From a virus: a DNA stretch of 64,000 nucleotides. Both the position numbers and the translations under genes were made by a program. Below are positions 7,576 through 15,052 of this stretch, piece after piece. The stretch's first letter is position 1; the number at the start of each line of letters is the position of its first letter. The DNA is taken from positions 1 through 64,000 of IMG/VR virus record IMGVR_UViG_3300047497_000053. One strand, written 5' to 3'. The notes beneath the pieces were generated by a model. That model did not search any database. It saw nothing but the letters and a program-made list of their open reading frames with translations, and had not been told where the DNA came from.

Positions 7576-8447
7576 TTGAATGTATGAACGATGCGCACGG
7601 CGAAGGATGGTCTGCGTATCACGGCGATTGCGTTTTTATTGCGCGCCAATTGCCAGATGAAAGCGTTGACTTTTCAATCTACTCTCCTCCGTTTGGCGCA
7701 ATTTTTGTTTATTCCGAGTCCGCCGCCGACATGGGTAATAGCACCGACGAAGAATTTACCGAACACTATTCCTACTTGGTTCGCGAGAAATTTCGTCTCA
7801 CAAGGCCAGGAAGATTGACCGCCGTACATTGTTCCGATCTGCCCATGACGAAATGGAAAGACGGCGCAGTCGGCATCAAGGATTTTTCGGGCGACATCAT
7901 CCGCATTCATCAGCAAGCGGGATGGATATTTCACAGCCGTCGGACGATCTGGAAATGCCCAGTTGTAGAGATGACACGCACCAAACACGTTGGGTTGCTC
8001 TACAAGCAATTGCGCAAGGATAGCTCCAAGTCACGCGGCGGGATGCCCGACTATTTGATGACGTTTATCAAGCCGGGCGATAATGCCTCACCGATCACGC
8101 ACGATGCCGCCGATTTCCCGGTTGAGCAATGGCAAAACTGGGCATCTCCCGTATGGATGGACATCAATCAGACCGACGTGCTGAATGTCAAAACCGCACG
8201 CTCTCCCGGCGATATCAAGCATCTGTGCCCACTGCAACTCGGCGTCATTGAACGCGCCGTTATCATGTGGAGCAATCCCGGCGATGTGGTGCTATCGCCA
8301 TTCATGGGTATCGGCAGCGAAGGATTCGTGTCGGTGAAGAATCATCGCAAATTTTTAGGCACGGAACTCAAATTTCAATATTGGAAGCAGGCATGCGATA
8401 ACCTCGCGGGCGCCGCCGCTCAATCCGATCTATTCCACATTGCATAG
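7566..8447 (+). CDS. DNA amino-methyltransferase (N6-adenine or N4-cytosine)
   Basis: 293 residues. The catalytic motif IV is Y-SPPF (~residue 42), and the AdoMet motif I-like segment VVLSPFMGIGSEG lies near the C terminus, followed by GTELKFQYWKQA. Motif IV before motif I indicates the beta-class arrangement. SPPF rather than SPPY or DPPY fits both N4-cytosine and some N6-adenine enzymes. No cognate restriction endonuclease is visible, so protection of phage DNA from host restriction is the likely role. GTG start, overlapping the helicase. Confidence 0.85.
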   Translation: MAVIECMNDAHGEGWSAYHGDCVFIARQLPDESVDFSIYSPPFGAIFVYSESAADMGNSTDEEFTEHYSYLVREKFRLTRPGRLTAVHCSDLPMTKWKDGAVGIKDFSGDIIRIHQQAGWIFHSRRTIWKCPVVEMTRTKHVGLLYKQLRKDSSKSRGGMPDYLMTFIKPGDNASPITHDAADFPVEQWQNWASPVWMDINQTDVLNVKTARSPGDIKHLCPLQLGVIERAVIMWSNPGDVVLSPFMGIGSEGFVSVKNHRKFLGTELKFQYWKQACDNLAGAAAQSDLFHIA

Positions 8448-8455
8448 GATGCTTT

Positions 8456-8638
8456 ATGAAAACTAAACGACCCCAGCGCCGCAAACCCAAACTCACCCCC
8501 GCCCGTGCCGACGCGATCCGCCGCCAATACAAACGCGGCATGACGCAATCGCGATTGGCCGAGAAATACGGAATCGCACAGGCGACCGTTTCCAACGTTG
8601 TCACGGGACGGATATGGAACCGGAAGGCCACGCCATGA
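8456..8638 (+). CDS. Small helix-turn-helix protein
   Basis: 60 residues with a basic N terminus (KTKRPQRRKPK) and a resolvase/CENP-B-type HTH: RADAIRRQYKRGMTQSRLAEKYGI, then AQATVSNVV. Likely DNA-binding; target unknown. A second gene of this type is at 11938. Confidence 0.7.
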   Translation: MKTKRPQRRKPKLTPARADAIRRQYKRGMTQSRLAEKYGIAQATVSNVVTGRIWNRKATP

Positions 8639-8853
8639 TCTCCCTCTACCACGTTGAAACCCTCGAATGGATCGAGCCGCGCCACCATCTCCCCGACGAC
8701 GATACGATGGTGCTGATTTACGCGCCGCGCAGATCTGAGCCAGTGTGGTTTGGATGGCACGAGGACAGCGGATGGTGTTCGGGGACAGGAATCTGGTACG
8801 ACGAAGGCGATGTGACGGCTTGGGCGGAAATGCCGCGAGGGTCGCAGTCATGA
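8635..8853 (+). CDS. DUF551-like small protein
   Basis: 72 residues. Pattern W-I-E-P..LPDDDTMVLIYAPR..EPVWFGWHED..W followed by VTAWAEMP resembles the DUF551 family of phage proteins (W...LP.....VL....W...VTHW.PLP). Function unknown. ATGA overlaps on both sides. Confidence 0.7.
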   Translation: MISLYHVETLEWIEPRHHLPDDDTMVLIYAPRRSEPVWFGWHEDSGWCSGTGIWYDEGDVTAWAEMPRGSQS

Positions 8854-8987
8854 TCGACGATGCCGGCAAAGCCATGCCGGTCGACGCGGACACGGTTGAG
8901 CCTGAGGACGATGAACTCGATTTGCCGCGTCATGTCAGCCATTTCGCAACGTGTGAGCACGCCAACCAACACAGGAAACCCCGATGA
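8850..8987 (+). CDS. Hypothetical 45-aa acidic protein
   Basis: Begins MIDDAGKAMPVDADTVEPED and is acidic, with a His/Cys-containing tail (HVSHFATCEHANQH). Its first 23 nt including context (8843-8865) recur at the start of the gene at 9760, so one start region was copied from the other. Confidence 0.45.
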   Translation: MIDDAGKAMPVDADTVEPEDDELDLPRHVSHFATCEHANQHRKPR

Positions 8988-9763
8988 GCACTGAAACTGT
9001 CGACCCACTTCTCGCCTACCACGGCGACCCGAAGGTCAAAGCGTTCTACCTCGATCGCGTCGAAGCGCACGCCAAAGCCGATGAGATCGCGCAATCTTAC
9101 GGTTATTGGCACGACGGTCGAGGCTGCGCTGTGGGCTGCACGGTGCATGTCGGCAAGTCAGGCACTCCGCATCGGCGCTATCCGATCGAATTGGGCATCC
9201 CTGAAGAACTTGCGTACCTCGAAGATCACTTCTTCGAGAATCTCCCCGTCGAGGTGGCGAAACAGTGGCCCGCTCGTTTCCTCAACGCCATCACGCCAGG
9301 CGCGAATCTTTCGCGGGTTTACGACCTGTGGAGCGCGTGGAACCTGATCGATCCCATCGATGGCGTGATTACGCTCGTGACCGACGACTTCCCAGACATC
9401 CAGCGCATCGTTCGCGAAACGGGCCAAGCCTGCTTGGATGGCGACAGGGTGTCGGCGGCGGAGGCGGCGCGGGCGGCGGAGGCGGCGCGGGCGGCGGAGG
9501 CGGCGTGGGCGGCGCGGGCGGCGGAGGCGGCGCGGGCGGCGGAGGCGGCGCGGGCGGCCTTGGCGGCCCTGGCGGCGCGGGCGGCGGAGGCGGCGCGGGC
9601 GGCGACGGCGGCGTGGGCGGCGCGGGCGGCGGGGGCGGCGTGGGCGGCGTGGGCGGCGTGGGCGGCGCCGGCGGCGTGGGCGGCGCCGGCGGCGTGGGCG
9701 GCGTATTACCAGCGCGCCTCGGACAAGCTCATTCAGTTGCTCGAGGGGGCGCCGCAGTCATGA
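8984..9763 (+). CDS. Alanine-array phage protein 2
   Basis: 259 residues. The N-terminal domain (~1-155) has SYGYWHDGRGCAVGC, a Cys/His segment, and RYPIELGIPEELAYLED; it is unrelated to the N-terminal domain of the first alanine-array protein. An array of about 85 residues follows, built on A-A-x (x = R, E, W, L, P), then a cap YYQRASDKLIQLLEGAP. As in the 2903 gene, the cap has an L-I-x-L-L helix. A role is not known; the array probably forms a single long helix or coiled coil. Confidence 0.8.
   Translation: MSTETVDPLLAYHGDPKVKAFYLDRVEAHAKADEIAQSYGYWHDGRGCAVGCTVHVGKSGTPHRRYPIELGIPEELAYLEDHFFENLPVEVAKQWPARFLNAITPGANLSRVYDLWSAWNLIDPIDGVITLVTDDFPDIQRIVRETGQACLDGDRVSAAEAARAAEAARAAEAAWAARAAEAARAAEAARAALAALAARAAEAARAATAAWAARAAGAAWAAWAAWAAPAAWAAPAAWAAYYQRASDKLIQLLEGAPQS
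9454..9710 (+). repeat. 9-nt GCGGCGNNG coding repeat array
   Basis: Units of GCGGCGGAG, GCGGCGCGG and GCGGCGTGG encode A-A-E/R/W. Codon choice (GCG) differs from the GCC-based array at 3316-3702, so the two arrays arose separately rather than by copying. Confidence 0.9.
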
Positions 9764-10209
9764 TCGACGATGCCGAACTGGCTGCGATACGCGAGTGGGA
9801 TTCTGGCACAAGCGACACCAAGGCTTTGCTTGACGTTTACAGGCACCGCCGCACCCTTCTACGCCGTCTCGACGCCATGACCGCCGAGCGCGACGCCGTC
9901 GCCGCCGACAACGCCGCCCTGCGCGTGGAGATTGCCCAGTGGCGCGCGGAGCGGGATGCGCTTGCGGCCGATAGCGAGGCACGGCACCAATCGTGCCTAG
10001 TATTGATGAATTCCATCACGCAGTATCGCGCCAGGGTGCAGGCGTTGGAGTCGGCGCTGCGGAAGATCGCTGCGTGGGAGTCGTGCGACTCTACGTGCGA
10101 GTTCGACGGCAACCCTGGCGAATGCATCCGTGACTTCGCGCTTGATGCTTTGAAACCGACACAATCCACCGAACGCCTAGCATCGGAAACGGGAGTAGCT
10201 CATGAGTGA
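9760..10209 (+). CDS. Coiled-coil protein
   Basis: 149 residues. Residues ~25-105 form a predicted coiled coil (RLDAMTAERDAVAADNAALRVE, QWRAERDALAADSEA, QALESALRKIA). A short C-terminal part contains CDSTCEFDGNPGEC. Coupled to the alanine-array gene by ATGA. Function unknown. Confidence 0.6.
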   Translation: MIDDAELAAIREWDSGTSDTKALLDVYRHRRTLLRRLDAMTAERDAVAADNAALRVEIAQWRAERDALAADSEARHQSCLVLMNSITQYRARVQALESALRKIAAWESCDSTCEFDGNPGECIRDFALDALKPTQSTERLASETGVAHE

Positions 10210-10399
10210 CGTTATTTCAATTCGTCCGCAACTTTTGTGCGGCAAGCTTTCGCGAGAATTGGGACGCTACATCGAAAGCGATCCCGGCGCATCGCCAGCC
10301 GAGATGCTAGAACTCTGCAATCAGATCTTTGCCGAAATTGGCGCTGTCCAGGTCGATGGCGCCTGGTCGTTACCTGACCAGGGAGCGGAGCATGATTGA
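10202..10399 (+). CDS. Hypothetical 65-aa protein
   Basis: Small polar protein (SIRPQLLCGKLSRELGRYIE). Overlaps its neighbours by 8 nt on each side. Not recognised. Confidence 0.5.
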   Translation: MSDVISIRPQLLCGKLSRELGRYIESDPGASPAEMLELCNQIFAEIGAVQVDGAWSLPDQGAEHD

Positions 10400-10685
10400 T
10401 CGGTACGATGTCTACGGCAGGAGCATGGAGGACACCGAGCCTGACAGGGACGCATGGTTTGTTCGATTTGATCAACACAATGACCGCATTCGCGAGCTTG
10501 AGGCGGCGCTGCGCGATGCTCAGAACCGACTACTTCAAGTCACTGAGCCGTGGCTAGGGGCACGGGCCGCTATCATCCCCGCAGCCGTGATCGCGATTGT
10601 GCCGATTCTTAACGAATGGCAGCGCCTTCTACGCTCACCTCCGAGTGAGACAGCCGAGCCCACCGCGCCGCCGGGGGGACGCTAA
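10392..10685 (+). CDS. Hypothetical protein with helix and hydrophobic segment
   Basis: 97 residues. The N-terminal half is a coiled-coil-like helix (DQHNDRIRELEAALRDAQNRL) and the middle has a hydrophobic stretch (AAIIPAAVIAIVPIL) that could be a membrane or buried helix. Ends in EPTAPPGG, a tail also found in the gene at 10889. Confidence 0.5.
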   Translation: MIDRYDVYGRSMEDTEPDRDAWFVRFDQHNDRIRELEAALRDAQNRLLQVTEPWLGARAAIIPAAVIAIVPILNEWQRLLRSPPSETAEPTAPPGGR

Positions 10686-10688
10686 TTT

Positions 10689-10892
10689 ATGATTTCCGAA
10701 TACGTTGATAACATCCGCGCAAGATTGAACGCCGCATTGCGTTCCGAAGACAAAACAGAGATCGCCAGACTTTCATCATTATTGAACGCGGCAGTCACCG
10801 ATGCTTGTGCGACAGGCGAATTGATGCCGTGGGATCGGCGATGCCCACTATGTGGCAAACCTAACGACGCGCCGCCGAGGGAGGGGACGTGA
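10689..10892 (+). CDS. Small CxxC protein
   Basis: 67 residues. Helical N-terminal part, then WDRRCPLCGKPND, a single CxxC knuckle. Stop overlaps the following GTG start. Confidence 0.5.
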   Translation: MISEYVDNIRARLNAALRSEDKTEIARLSSLLNAAVTDACATGELMPWDRRCPLCGKPNDAPPREGT

Positions 10893-11224
10893 GCAATTTC
10901 ACAAACAACACCGGCAGCGCTGGCGCATCGGGAACGCTGACGATCAAGAAAATTCGCGACATGATGGATGCGTTGCCACCGGATTTACCAGCGCCTAGAT
11001 ACGACTTGTATCCTCACGATCTGCCCGACAACAATCTGATGTACACCATCAATCGCAGCGGCAATCCGAGCTTGTACATCGGTCAAGACATTTCCCGCCA
11101 CATGCTTATCGTACCGAGGTCGCGAATGATGGCTATTTACCACGACCTGCGCAATGCGGGCATCGATGTGATGTTGGAGCCACGTGTCGCCGAGCCCACC
11201 ACGCCGCCCGGAGATGGGACGTGA
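10889..11224 (+). CDS. Hypothetical 111-aa protein
   Basis: GTG start overlapping the previous stop. The pattern LTIKKIRDMMDALP, YDLYPHDLPDNNLMYTINR and a C-terminal helix looks like a compact fold, but no family is recognised. Ends VAEPTTPPGDG, echoing the C terminus of the gene at 10392. Confidence 0.5.
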   Translation: MSNFTNNTGSAGASGTLTIKKIRDMMDALPPDLPAPRYDLYPHDLPDNNLMYTINRSGNPSLYIGQDISRHMLIVPRSRMMAIYHDLRNAGIDVMLEPRVAEPTTPPGDGT

Positions 11225-11514
11225 AGCCCGTGCCCGGTGCAGTCGGATGTTCTGACGGCGGCTGCATTTTTGGCCACCCCGGTGGCATGCACACGAACGG
11301 CGGCTGCAATTGTTTGCGCGCCATACCGACGAAAGACCGAATAAAGATTGTGCGCAACATCATGGCGATGTGGCATCACATTGACGATCAAACCGCTCGT
11401 TACGCGCGCCTAAAAACCATATTGCATGACGTGCGCAACATTATCGCTTCGGATTCGGTGGAGTACGACGACATCAGCAACGCATTGCGAATGATTGACG
11501 AGGTGCTATCTTGA
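11221..11514 (+). CDS. Small Cys/His-rich N-terminal protein
   Basis: 97 residues from GTG. The N terminus reads GCSDGGCIFGHPGGMHTNGGCNC, a glycine/cysteine/histidine cluster with likely metal-binding capacity. It is followed by a helical region (RIKIVRNIMAMWHHI). I recall this GGC-xFGxPGGMHTNGGC pattern from other phage genomes without a known function. Confidence 0.6.
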   Translation: MKPVPGAVGCSDGGCIFGHPGGMHTNGGCNCLRAIPTKDRIKIVRNIMAMWHHIDDQTARYARLKTILHDVRNIIASDSVEYDDISNALRMIDEVLS

Positions 11515-11693
11515 CCCCCACTTTAACCCAATGCCCACCCGAGCAGGCCGCCAACACCTGCGAGCCGTTTGACGATCCGCGTGCACACGACTTCCAAGGC
11601 TGGGTTGAATTTGATAACGGTCTCGGCGGTACGACGGTGTGCACCCGCTGCGGTATCACCAGCTTTCAACACGCCATGAGGTACGCCCCATGA
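11511..11693 (+). CDS. Small zinc-ribbon-like protein
   Basis: 60 residues from a TTG overlapping the previous stop. It ends VCTRCGITSFQHAMR (CxxC plus His) after a H-D-F-Q-G-W segment, as in small phage zinc-binding proteins. The start codon is uncertain. Confidence 0.5.
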   Translation: MTPTLTQCPPEQAANTCEPFDDPRAHDFQGWVEFDNGLGGTTVCTRCGITSFQHAMRYAP

Positions 11694-11941
11694 CCCCACT
11701 GCACCCCGGCGACATCGTCCTCGTCATCGGCCGCAGCTACCCGTTCCAAGCGCCACCGGGCTGCGTGGGAACGGTGCTTTTCCCGTGCCCGATGTGCCGC
11801 GCGTTGGGCACCGAGGCATACAACGTGGAATTTTCTGACCATCGAATCTGGTGCTATGACCGACCCGAATTGCGCAAACTGGAGCCACCAGCGGACGGCG
11901 AGACAGATTCGGTGGAACGCGAACGGGAGGAAGTCACGTGA
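11690..11941 (+). CDS. Small SH3-like/CPMC protein
   Basis: 83 residues. Starts HPGDIVLVIGRSYPF...GCVGTVLFPCPMC, a beta-barrel-type opening with a CxxC knuckle, then HRIWCYDRPELRKLEPP. Function unknown. ATGA start, GTGA end. Confidence 0.55.
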   Translation: MTPLHPGDIVLVIGRSYPFQAPPGCVGTVLFPCPMCRALGTEAYNVEFSDHRIWCYDRPELRKLEPPADGETDSVEREREEVT

Positions 11942-12120
11942 AAATAGGCCGGCCGCCCACGGGCCGACCGCTGAGGGGCCGACGCCCGAAGCTCACGCGC
12001 CTGCAACGGTGGTCCGTCGCCTCGTTTCTGCGGGATCGCGTTGCGACGCAGAAGCAGATCGCAAGTTGGTTCGGGGTGAGTCAGGCGACGGTGGCGCGAA
12101 TTTGGAGGGACGCGGTGTGA
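11938..12120 (+). CDS. Small helix-turn-helix protein
   Basis: 60 residues, basic N terminus (GRPPTGRPLRGRRPK), then an HTH with TQKQIASWFGVSQATVARIW. Probably DNA-binding and possibly a regulator of this cassette. Confidence 0.65.
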   Translation: MKIGRPPTGRPLRGRRPKLTRLQRWSVASFLRDRVATQKQIASWFGVSQATVARIWRDAV

Positions 12121-12341
12121 ACCCGATTACATGGGAATTTAAAGCCGACAGCACCGATTCTGACACGCGCAGCGGCGTCGCTACATTTACGGTGGGTGAG
12201 ATTGATATTGAGATTCACTTGGCGTCGTTTGGGCAAGGTGTATCAATATTTAATCACCTTGAACGCGCGTACCGGCTGGGCGCGGAGGATCGGACCAAAA
12301 CGCTGAAGCGAGTGATTGACCGGGAATTGGGGACGTTATGA
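12117..12341 (+). CDS. Hypothetical 74-aa protein
   Basis: GTG overlapping the HTH gene stop. Beta-rich N-terminal part (ITWEFKADSTD, GVATFTVGEIDIEIH) and a helical C terminus. Not recognised. Confidence 0.5.
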   Translation: MNPITWEFKADSTDSDTRSGVATFTVGEIDIEIHLASFGQGVSIFNHLERAYRLGAEDRTKTLKRVIDRELGTL

Positions 12342-12359
12342 TTAAGGAGGTGGTGCCCG

Positions 12360-12422
12360 ATGACTGCGGTTGCTCCCCGGTTTTTTAAGCCAATGACTCT
12401 CCGGGGCGCGCGCATCCGGTGA
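12360..12422 (+). other. 20-codon frame resembling the N terminus of Old Yellow Enzyme-type oxidoreductases
   Basis: Preceded by a strong AAGGAGG (12343-12349). It reads MTAVAPRFFKPMTLRGARIR and stops. NADH:flavin oxidoreductases begin with P-R-L-F-x-P-L-T-L-R-G-x-x-x-R-N-R, so this looks like a captured gene start. Twenty residues are too few for certainty. A 16-codon frame from 12338 overlaps it. Confidence 0.3.
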
Positions 12423-12477
12423 CAACACGCGCTGATTATACGGTATCAATCGATCACGCCAACATAGGATATCCATC

Positions 12478-12687
12478 ATGACCGACATCAAATGGCTGAA
12501 CCTCGCGGAACCGGACGACGATCCCGACTGCGCCTCGTTCCGCGATGCGTTCCCGCGTCGCCAGCGCGCCGGTCGGCGTGACATGCTCATCATCCTTGCC
12601 ATCGGCTGGTGGTCCATCATCGCATTCACCATCGGTTCGTGGGTGATGCTGTCGTGGATCGCGCACGGACTGCGCCGGCTACTGTAA
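12478..12687 (+). CDS. Small membrane protein
   Basis: 69 residues. A polar, acidic/basic N-terminal half is followed by a transmembrane segment (DMLIILAIGWWSIIAFTIGS, ~35-60). Stop overlaps the next ATG by 1 nt. Confidence 0.55.
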   Translation: MTDIKWLNLAEPDDDPDCASFRDAFPRRQRAGRRDMLIILAIGWWSIIAFTIGSWVMLSWIAHGLRRLL

Positions 12688-12815
12688 TGGCGTGGCTGTT
12701 CGCGTTAGGCGTGATTGTGCTGGCCGTGTACCACGAAGGATTCCGGCAAGTCGTGCTGTGGTTGGCGTTAATCGCGGGCACGGGTGTGTTATTCGCCGCG
12801 TTTTCAATCCACTGA
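12687..12815 (+). CDS. Small membrane protein
   Basis: 42 residues with two short hydrophobic stretches (WLFALGVIVLAVYH and VVLWLALIAGTGVLFAAF). Last gene of the rightward cassette; it meets the leftward late region 8 bp further on. I see no hairpin terminator at this convergent junction. Confidence 0.5.
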   Translation: MAWLFALGVIVLAVYHEGFRQVVLWLALIAGTGVLFAAFSIH

Positions 12816-12823
12816 ATCTCGCG

Positions 12824-15052
12824 TCACACCGCCGCCTTCGCCACCGCCAACGCTTTAACAATCGCCTCATCGGGCACGTGTAGCAGCGGTTTCGTGCCCG
12901 CGTCCGTTTCGCGTTTCGCCGCGCGCCAGCGGGCCACCAGCCGATCCACGAGGGCGTCTACGTCGGGGACTCGGCCGCCGGAGGCGCGCGGCGTGCGCGG
13001 TGGAACGTCGTCCAAGCCCGCACCCGGCTTGGTCGCGTCAATGGCGAATTTGAGTTTGGCGTCCTTCACGGATTGTTCTGCGGCGTCAGCCGCCGCTTTC
13101 GCTTTCGCAGCTGCGCGACCTTTTAGCACGGTATTTCCGACGGCATGCAGAATGCCACCGCCTGGAACCTGATGCGCCACCAATCCCGCAGCCGTGTGCG
13201 CCAGATCACCGCCGATGGACGGCGCTTTATCCGCAATCTGCGGCACAATGGCACCGAACCTTGACAGCGCCACCATGGTATTTGATCGATTGGTGGAATC
13301 CGCTTTGCTTTCGTCGTTGACGTAGCCCGCGACCCGTTTTAGCCGGTCCGTATGCTCAATGCTCTCGGGACTCAGTAACAACTGTTTTTTTGGCTCTATC
13401 GCAGACAATGCTTTTCGATATCGGTCGGTCGCAAAATTGCCTTCGCCGAATTTGCTGATTCCAGCCGACTCCGACAGATTGTTGAGCGTTGCCGCCTCAA
13501 TGGCGCGCGATAGATCGGGATCGGGCACCGCAGCTTTGAGTCGCTTCAATAAAGCAGGCGATGCGTTTCCGCCATCACCCGTTGCAAACCGATTCAAAAA
13601 ATTACCTGCTAACGGAGAATCTGCCGTCAGGTCATGCAATCCGTCTTCGGTTTTGGGCACGTTGTCTTCAACCGCCGTCTTGTAAGCCGGGTTGCGTTTT
13701 TTTGTTTCAAATTGCTGGTATGCGGCGCGGCGCGCTGTGTCGGCCAAATCCCGAAGCGGAGCCGCCTCGGGCGTCAACGGCATTTTGTTGAGCGCATCGT
13801 GAATGATGGATGCAGCCGCCCCTTCCGAGCTTCCTTTGCGCTCCACTTCCGCCAATCGAGTGCGCCAATTTTCAAACGTTTCAAAATCAATGGGATCGCC
13901 TGATTTCATTGAATCCATGATTGCCGACAACACCTTGTGGTCACCTACGAGCGGACCCAACGTTTGCTTTTTCAGACGCGCATTGATATCGCTTAAAACG
14001 GCTGATGTGTCTATCGGTAGATCGCCGCCGTTGGCGTCTGCGAGCGCCTTGTATTTCGCGCGTTTATCAAGCGTTGTTGCGTTGTCTTGTTGTTTGATTG
14101 CATTGATCGCCGCCTGATCGTGATCCACATTGGTACGCCCTAGAATATCCGGGCTCGCGCGCCTGCGAATTTCCAGCATGCTTAAGCCCAGTTTTTTATT
14201 TTGATCCTCAATTGAATTGGTCAAAATGCCCTGCGTGTCCGGATCGGCGCGCAAGTTTTTTTCATCCGAGCGTTGCTGAGCGTTGTCCGTGGCTTGGCCT
14301 TTGCGAAGCTCCAACGGACCCGTCCCTTCGGGCAGCGGCAGTTGCGCGGCGTCCAAATGGCGCTCAAGCGCAACAGGATGCGGGTTCGGCGTGTTCTCAA
14401 TGGCTTCACGCAGCGCCGGGTGTGCAACGCTGACATCGGGAGCCACGTGCGCTGCGCTAATGGACTGCGGATTCGGTTGCGTGGCGTTTTTTGCGATATC
14501 GTCGCCAACGCTTGCGGCTTCAGTGGATCGCGGTGCGCGCAATGAAGTGGCGATGCGCGGCCCTGTCATTCCCATCGCGGCAGATAATGCCGTCGGCAAA
14601 GATTTTAGTTCCGCCGAAACAGCCGGACTTAATCCGTAATCGGCTGCCTTATCGGCACCGTAATCACCCAGCTCTTGAGCATAATTCAGCGGGTTATATT
14701 TTGATTCCAATACCGATTTCAATCCGCTTTCGGGCGCCTGATATGTTTTTCCGGTTTCCTCGTTAACTGCGTCGGCTGCTCGGTTTGGATCACGCGTTGC
14801 AATTAGCGTGTTGATGCCTTTGTAACCGCCAATAAAATTGTGGTACGCGCCAGAAGCCATTGCATGCAGGTTGTCGCGAACCGGGTCGGTTGCGCGCGGT
14901 TTATTGATATCCAAATCATCCAACATCACATGACGCGGATTCGTCGGCGTCGCCGCCGCGACTGTATCCTCATCCGGTATCTTGTCGTAAATGTTCGGGC
15001 CGCTGGAAGCGTCATCATCAGCGGGCACTTGATCGTAAACGTTAGGCATCAA
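12824..15052 (-). CDS. Large virion-associated (putative ejection) protein
   Basis: 742 residues. N terminus has two similar stretches (NVYDQVPADDD and NIYDKIPDED). The rest is helix-rich with long charged segments and no enzyme motif I can identify. Located at the distal end of the late operon behind the other giant internal protein and coupled to it (start overlaps its stop). In podovirus-type genomes this position holds DNA-ejection or internal virion proteins, so that role is inferred from context and size only. Confidence 0.6.
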   Translation of the reverse strand: MMPNVYDQVPADDDASSGPNIYDKIPDEDTVAAATPTNPRHVMLDDLDINKPRATDPVRDNLHAMASGAYHNFIGGYKGINTLIATRDPNRAADAVNEETGKTYQAPESGLKSVLESKYNPLNYAQELGDYGADKAADYGLSPAVSAELKSLPTALSAAMGMTGPRIATSLRAPRSTEAASVGDDIAKNATQPNPQSISAAHVAPDVSVAHPALREAIENTPNPHPVALERHLDAAQLPLPEGTGPLELRKGQATDNAQQRSDEKNLRADPDTQGILTNSIEDQNKKLGLSMLEIRRRASPDILGRTNVDHDQAAINAIKQQDNATTLDKRAKYKALADANGGDLPIDTSAVLSDINARLKKQTLGPLVGDHKVLSAIMDSMKSGDPIDFETFENWRTRLAEVERKGSSEGAAASIIHDALNKMPLTPEAAPLRDLADTARRAAYQQFETKKRNPAYKTAVEDNVPKTEDGLHDLTADSPLAGNFLNRFATGDGGNASPALLKRLKAAVPDPDLSRAIEAATLNNLSESAGISKFGEGNFATDRYRKALSAIEPKKQLLLSPESIEHTDRLKRVAGYVNDESKADSTNRSNTMVALSRFGAIVPQIADKAPSIGGDLAHTAAGLVAHQVPGGGILHAVGNTVLKGRAAAKAKAAADAAEQSVKDAKLKFAIDATKPGAGLDDVPPRTPRASGGRVPDVDALVDRLVARWRAAKRETDAGTKPLLHVPDEAIVKALAVAKAAV

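Noticed and set aside
9265-10209. Gly-rich (GGAGGGGGAGG) plus-strand frame
   Set aside because: Shifted reading of the GCGGCGNNG array. The real genes are at 8984 and 9760.
12816-12823. Bidirectional terminator at the convergent junction
   Set aside because: Only 8 bp separate the stops and no hairpin with a T-run is present.
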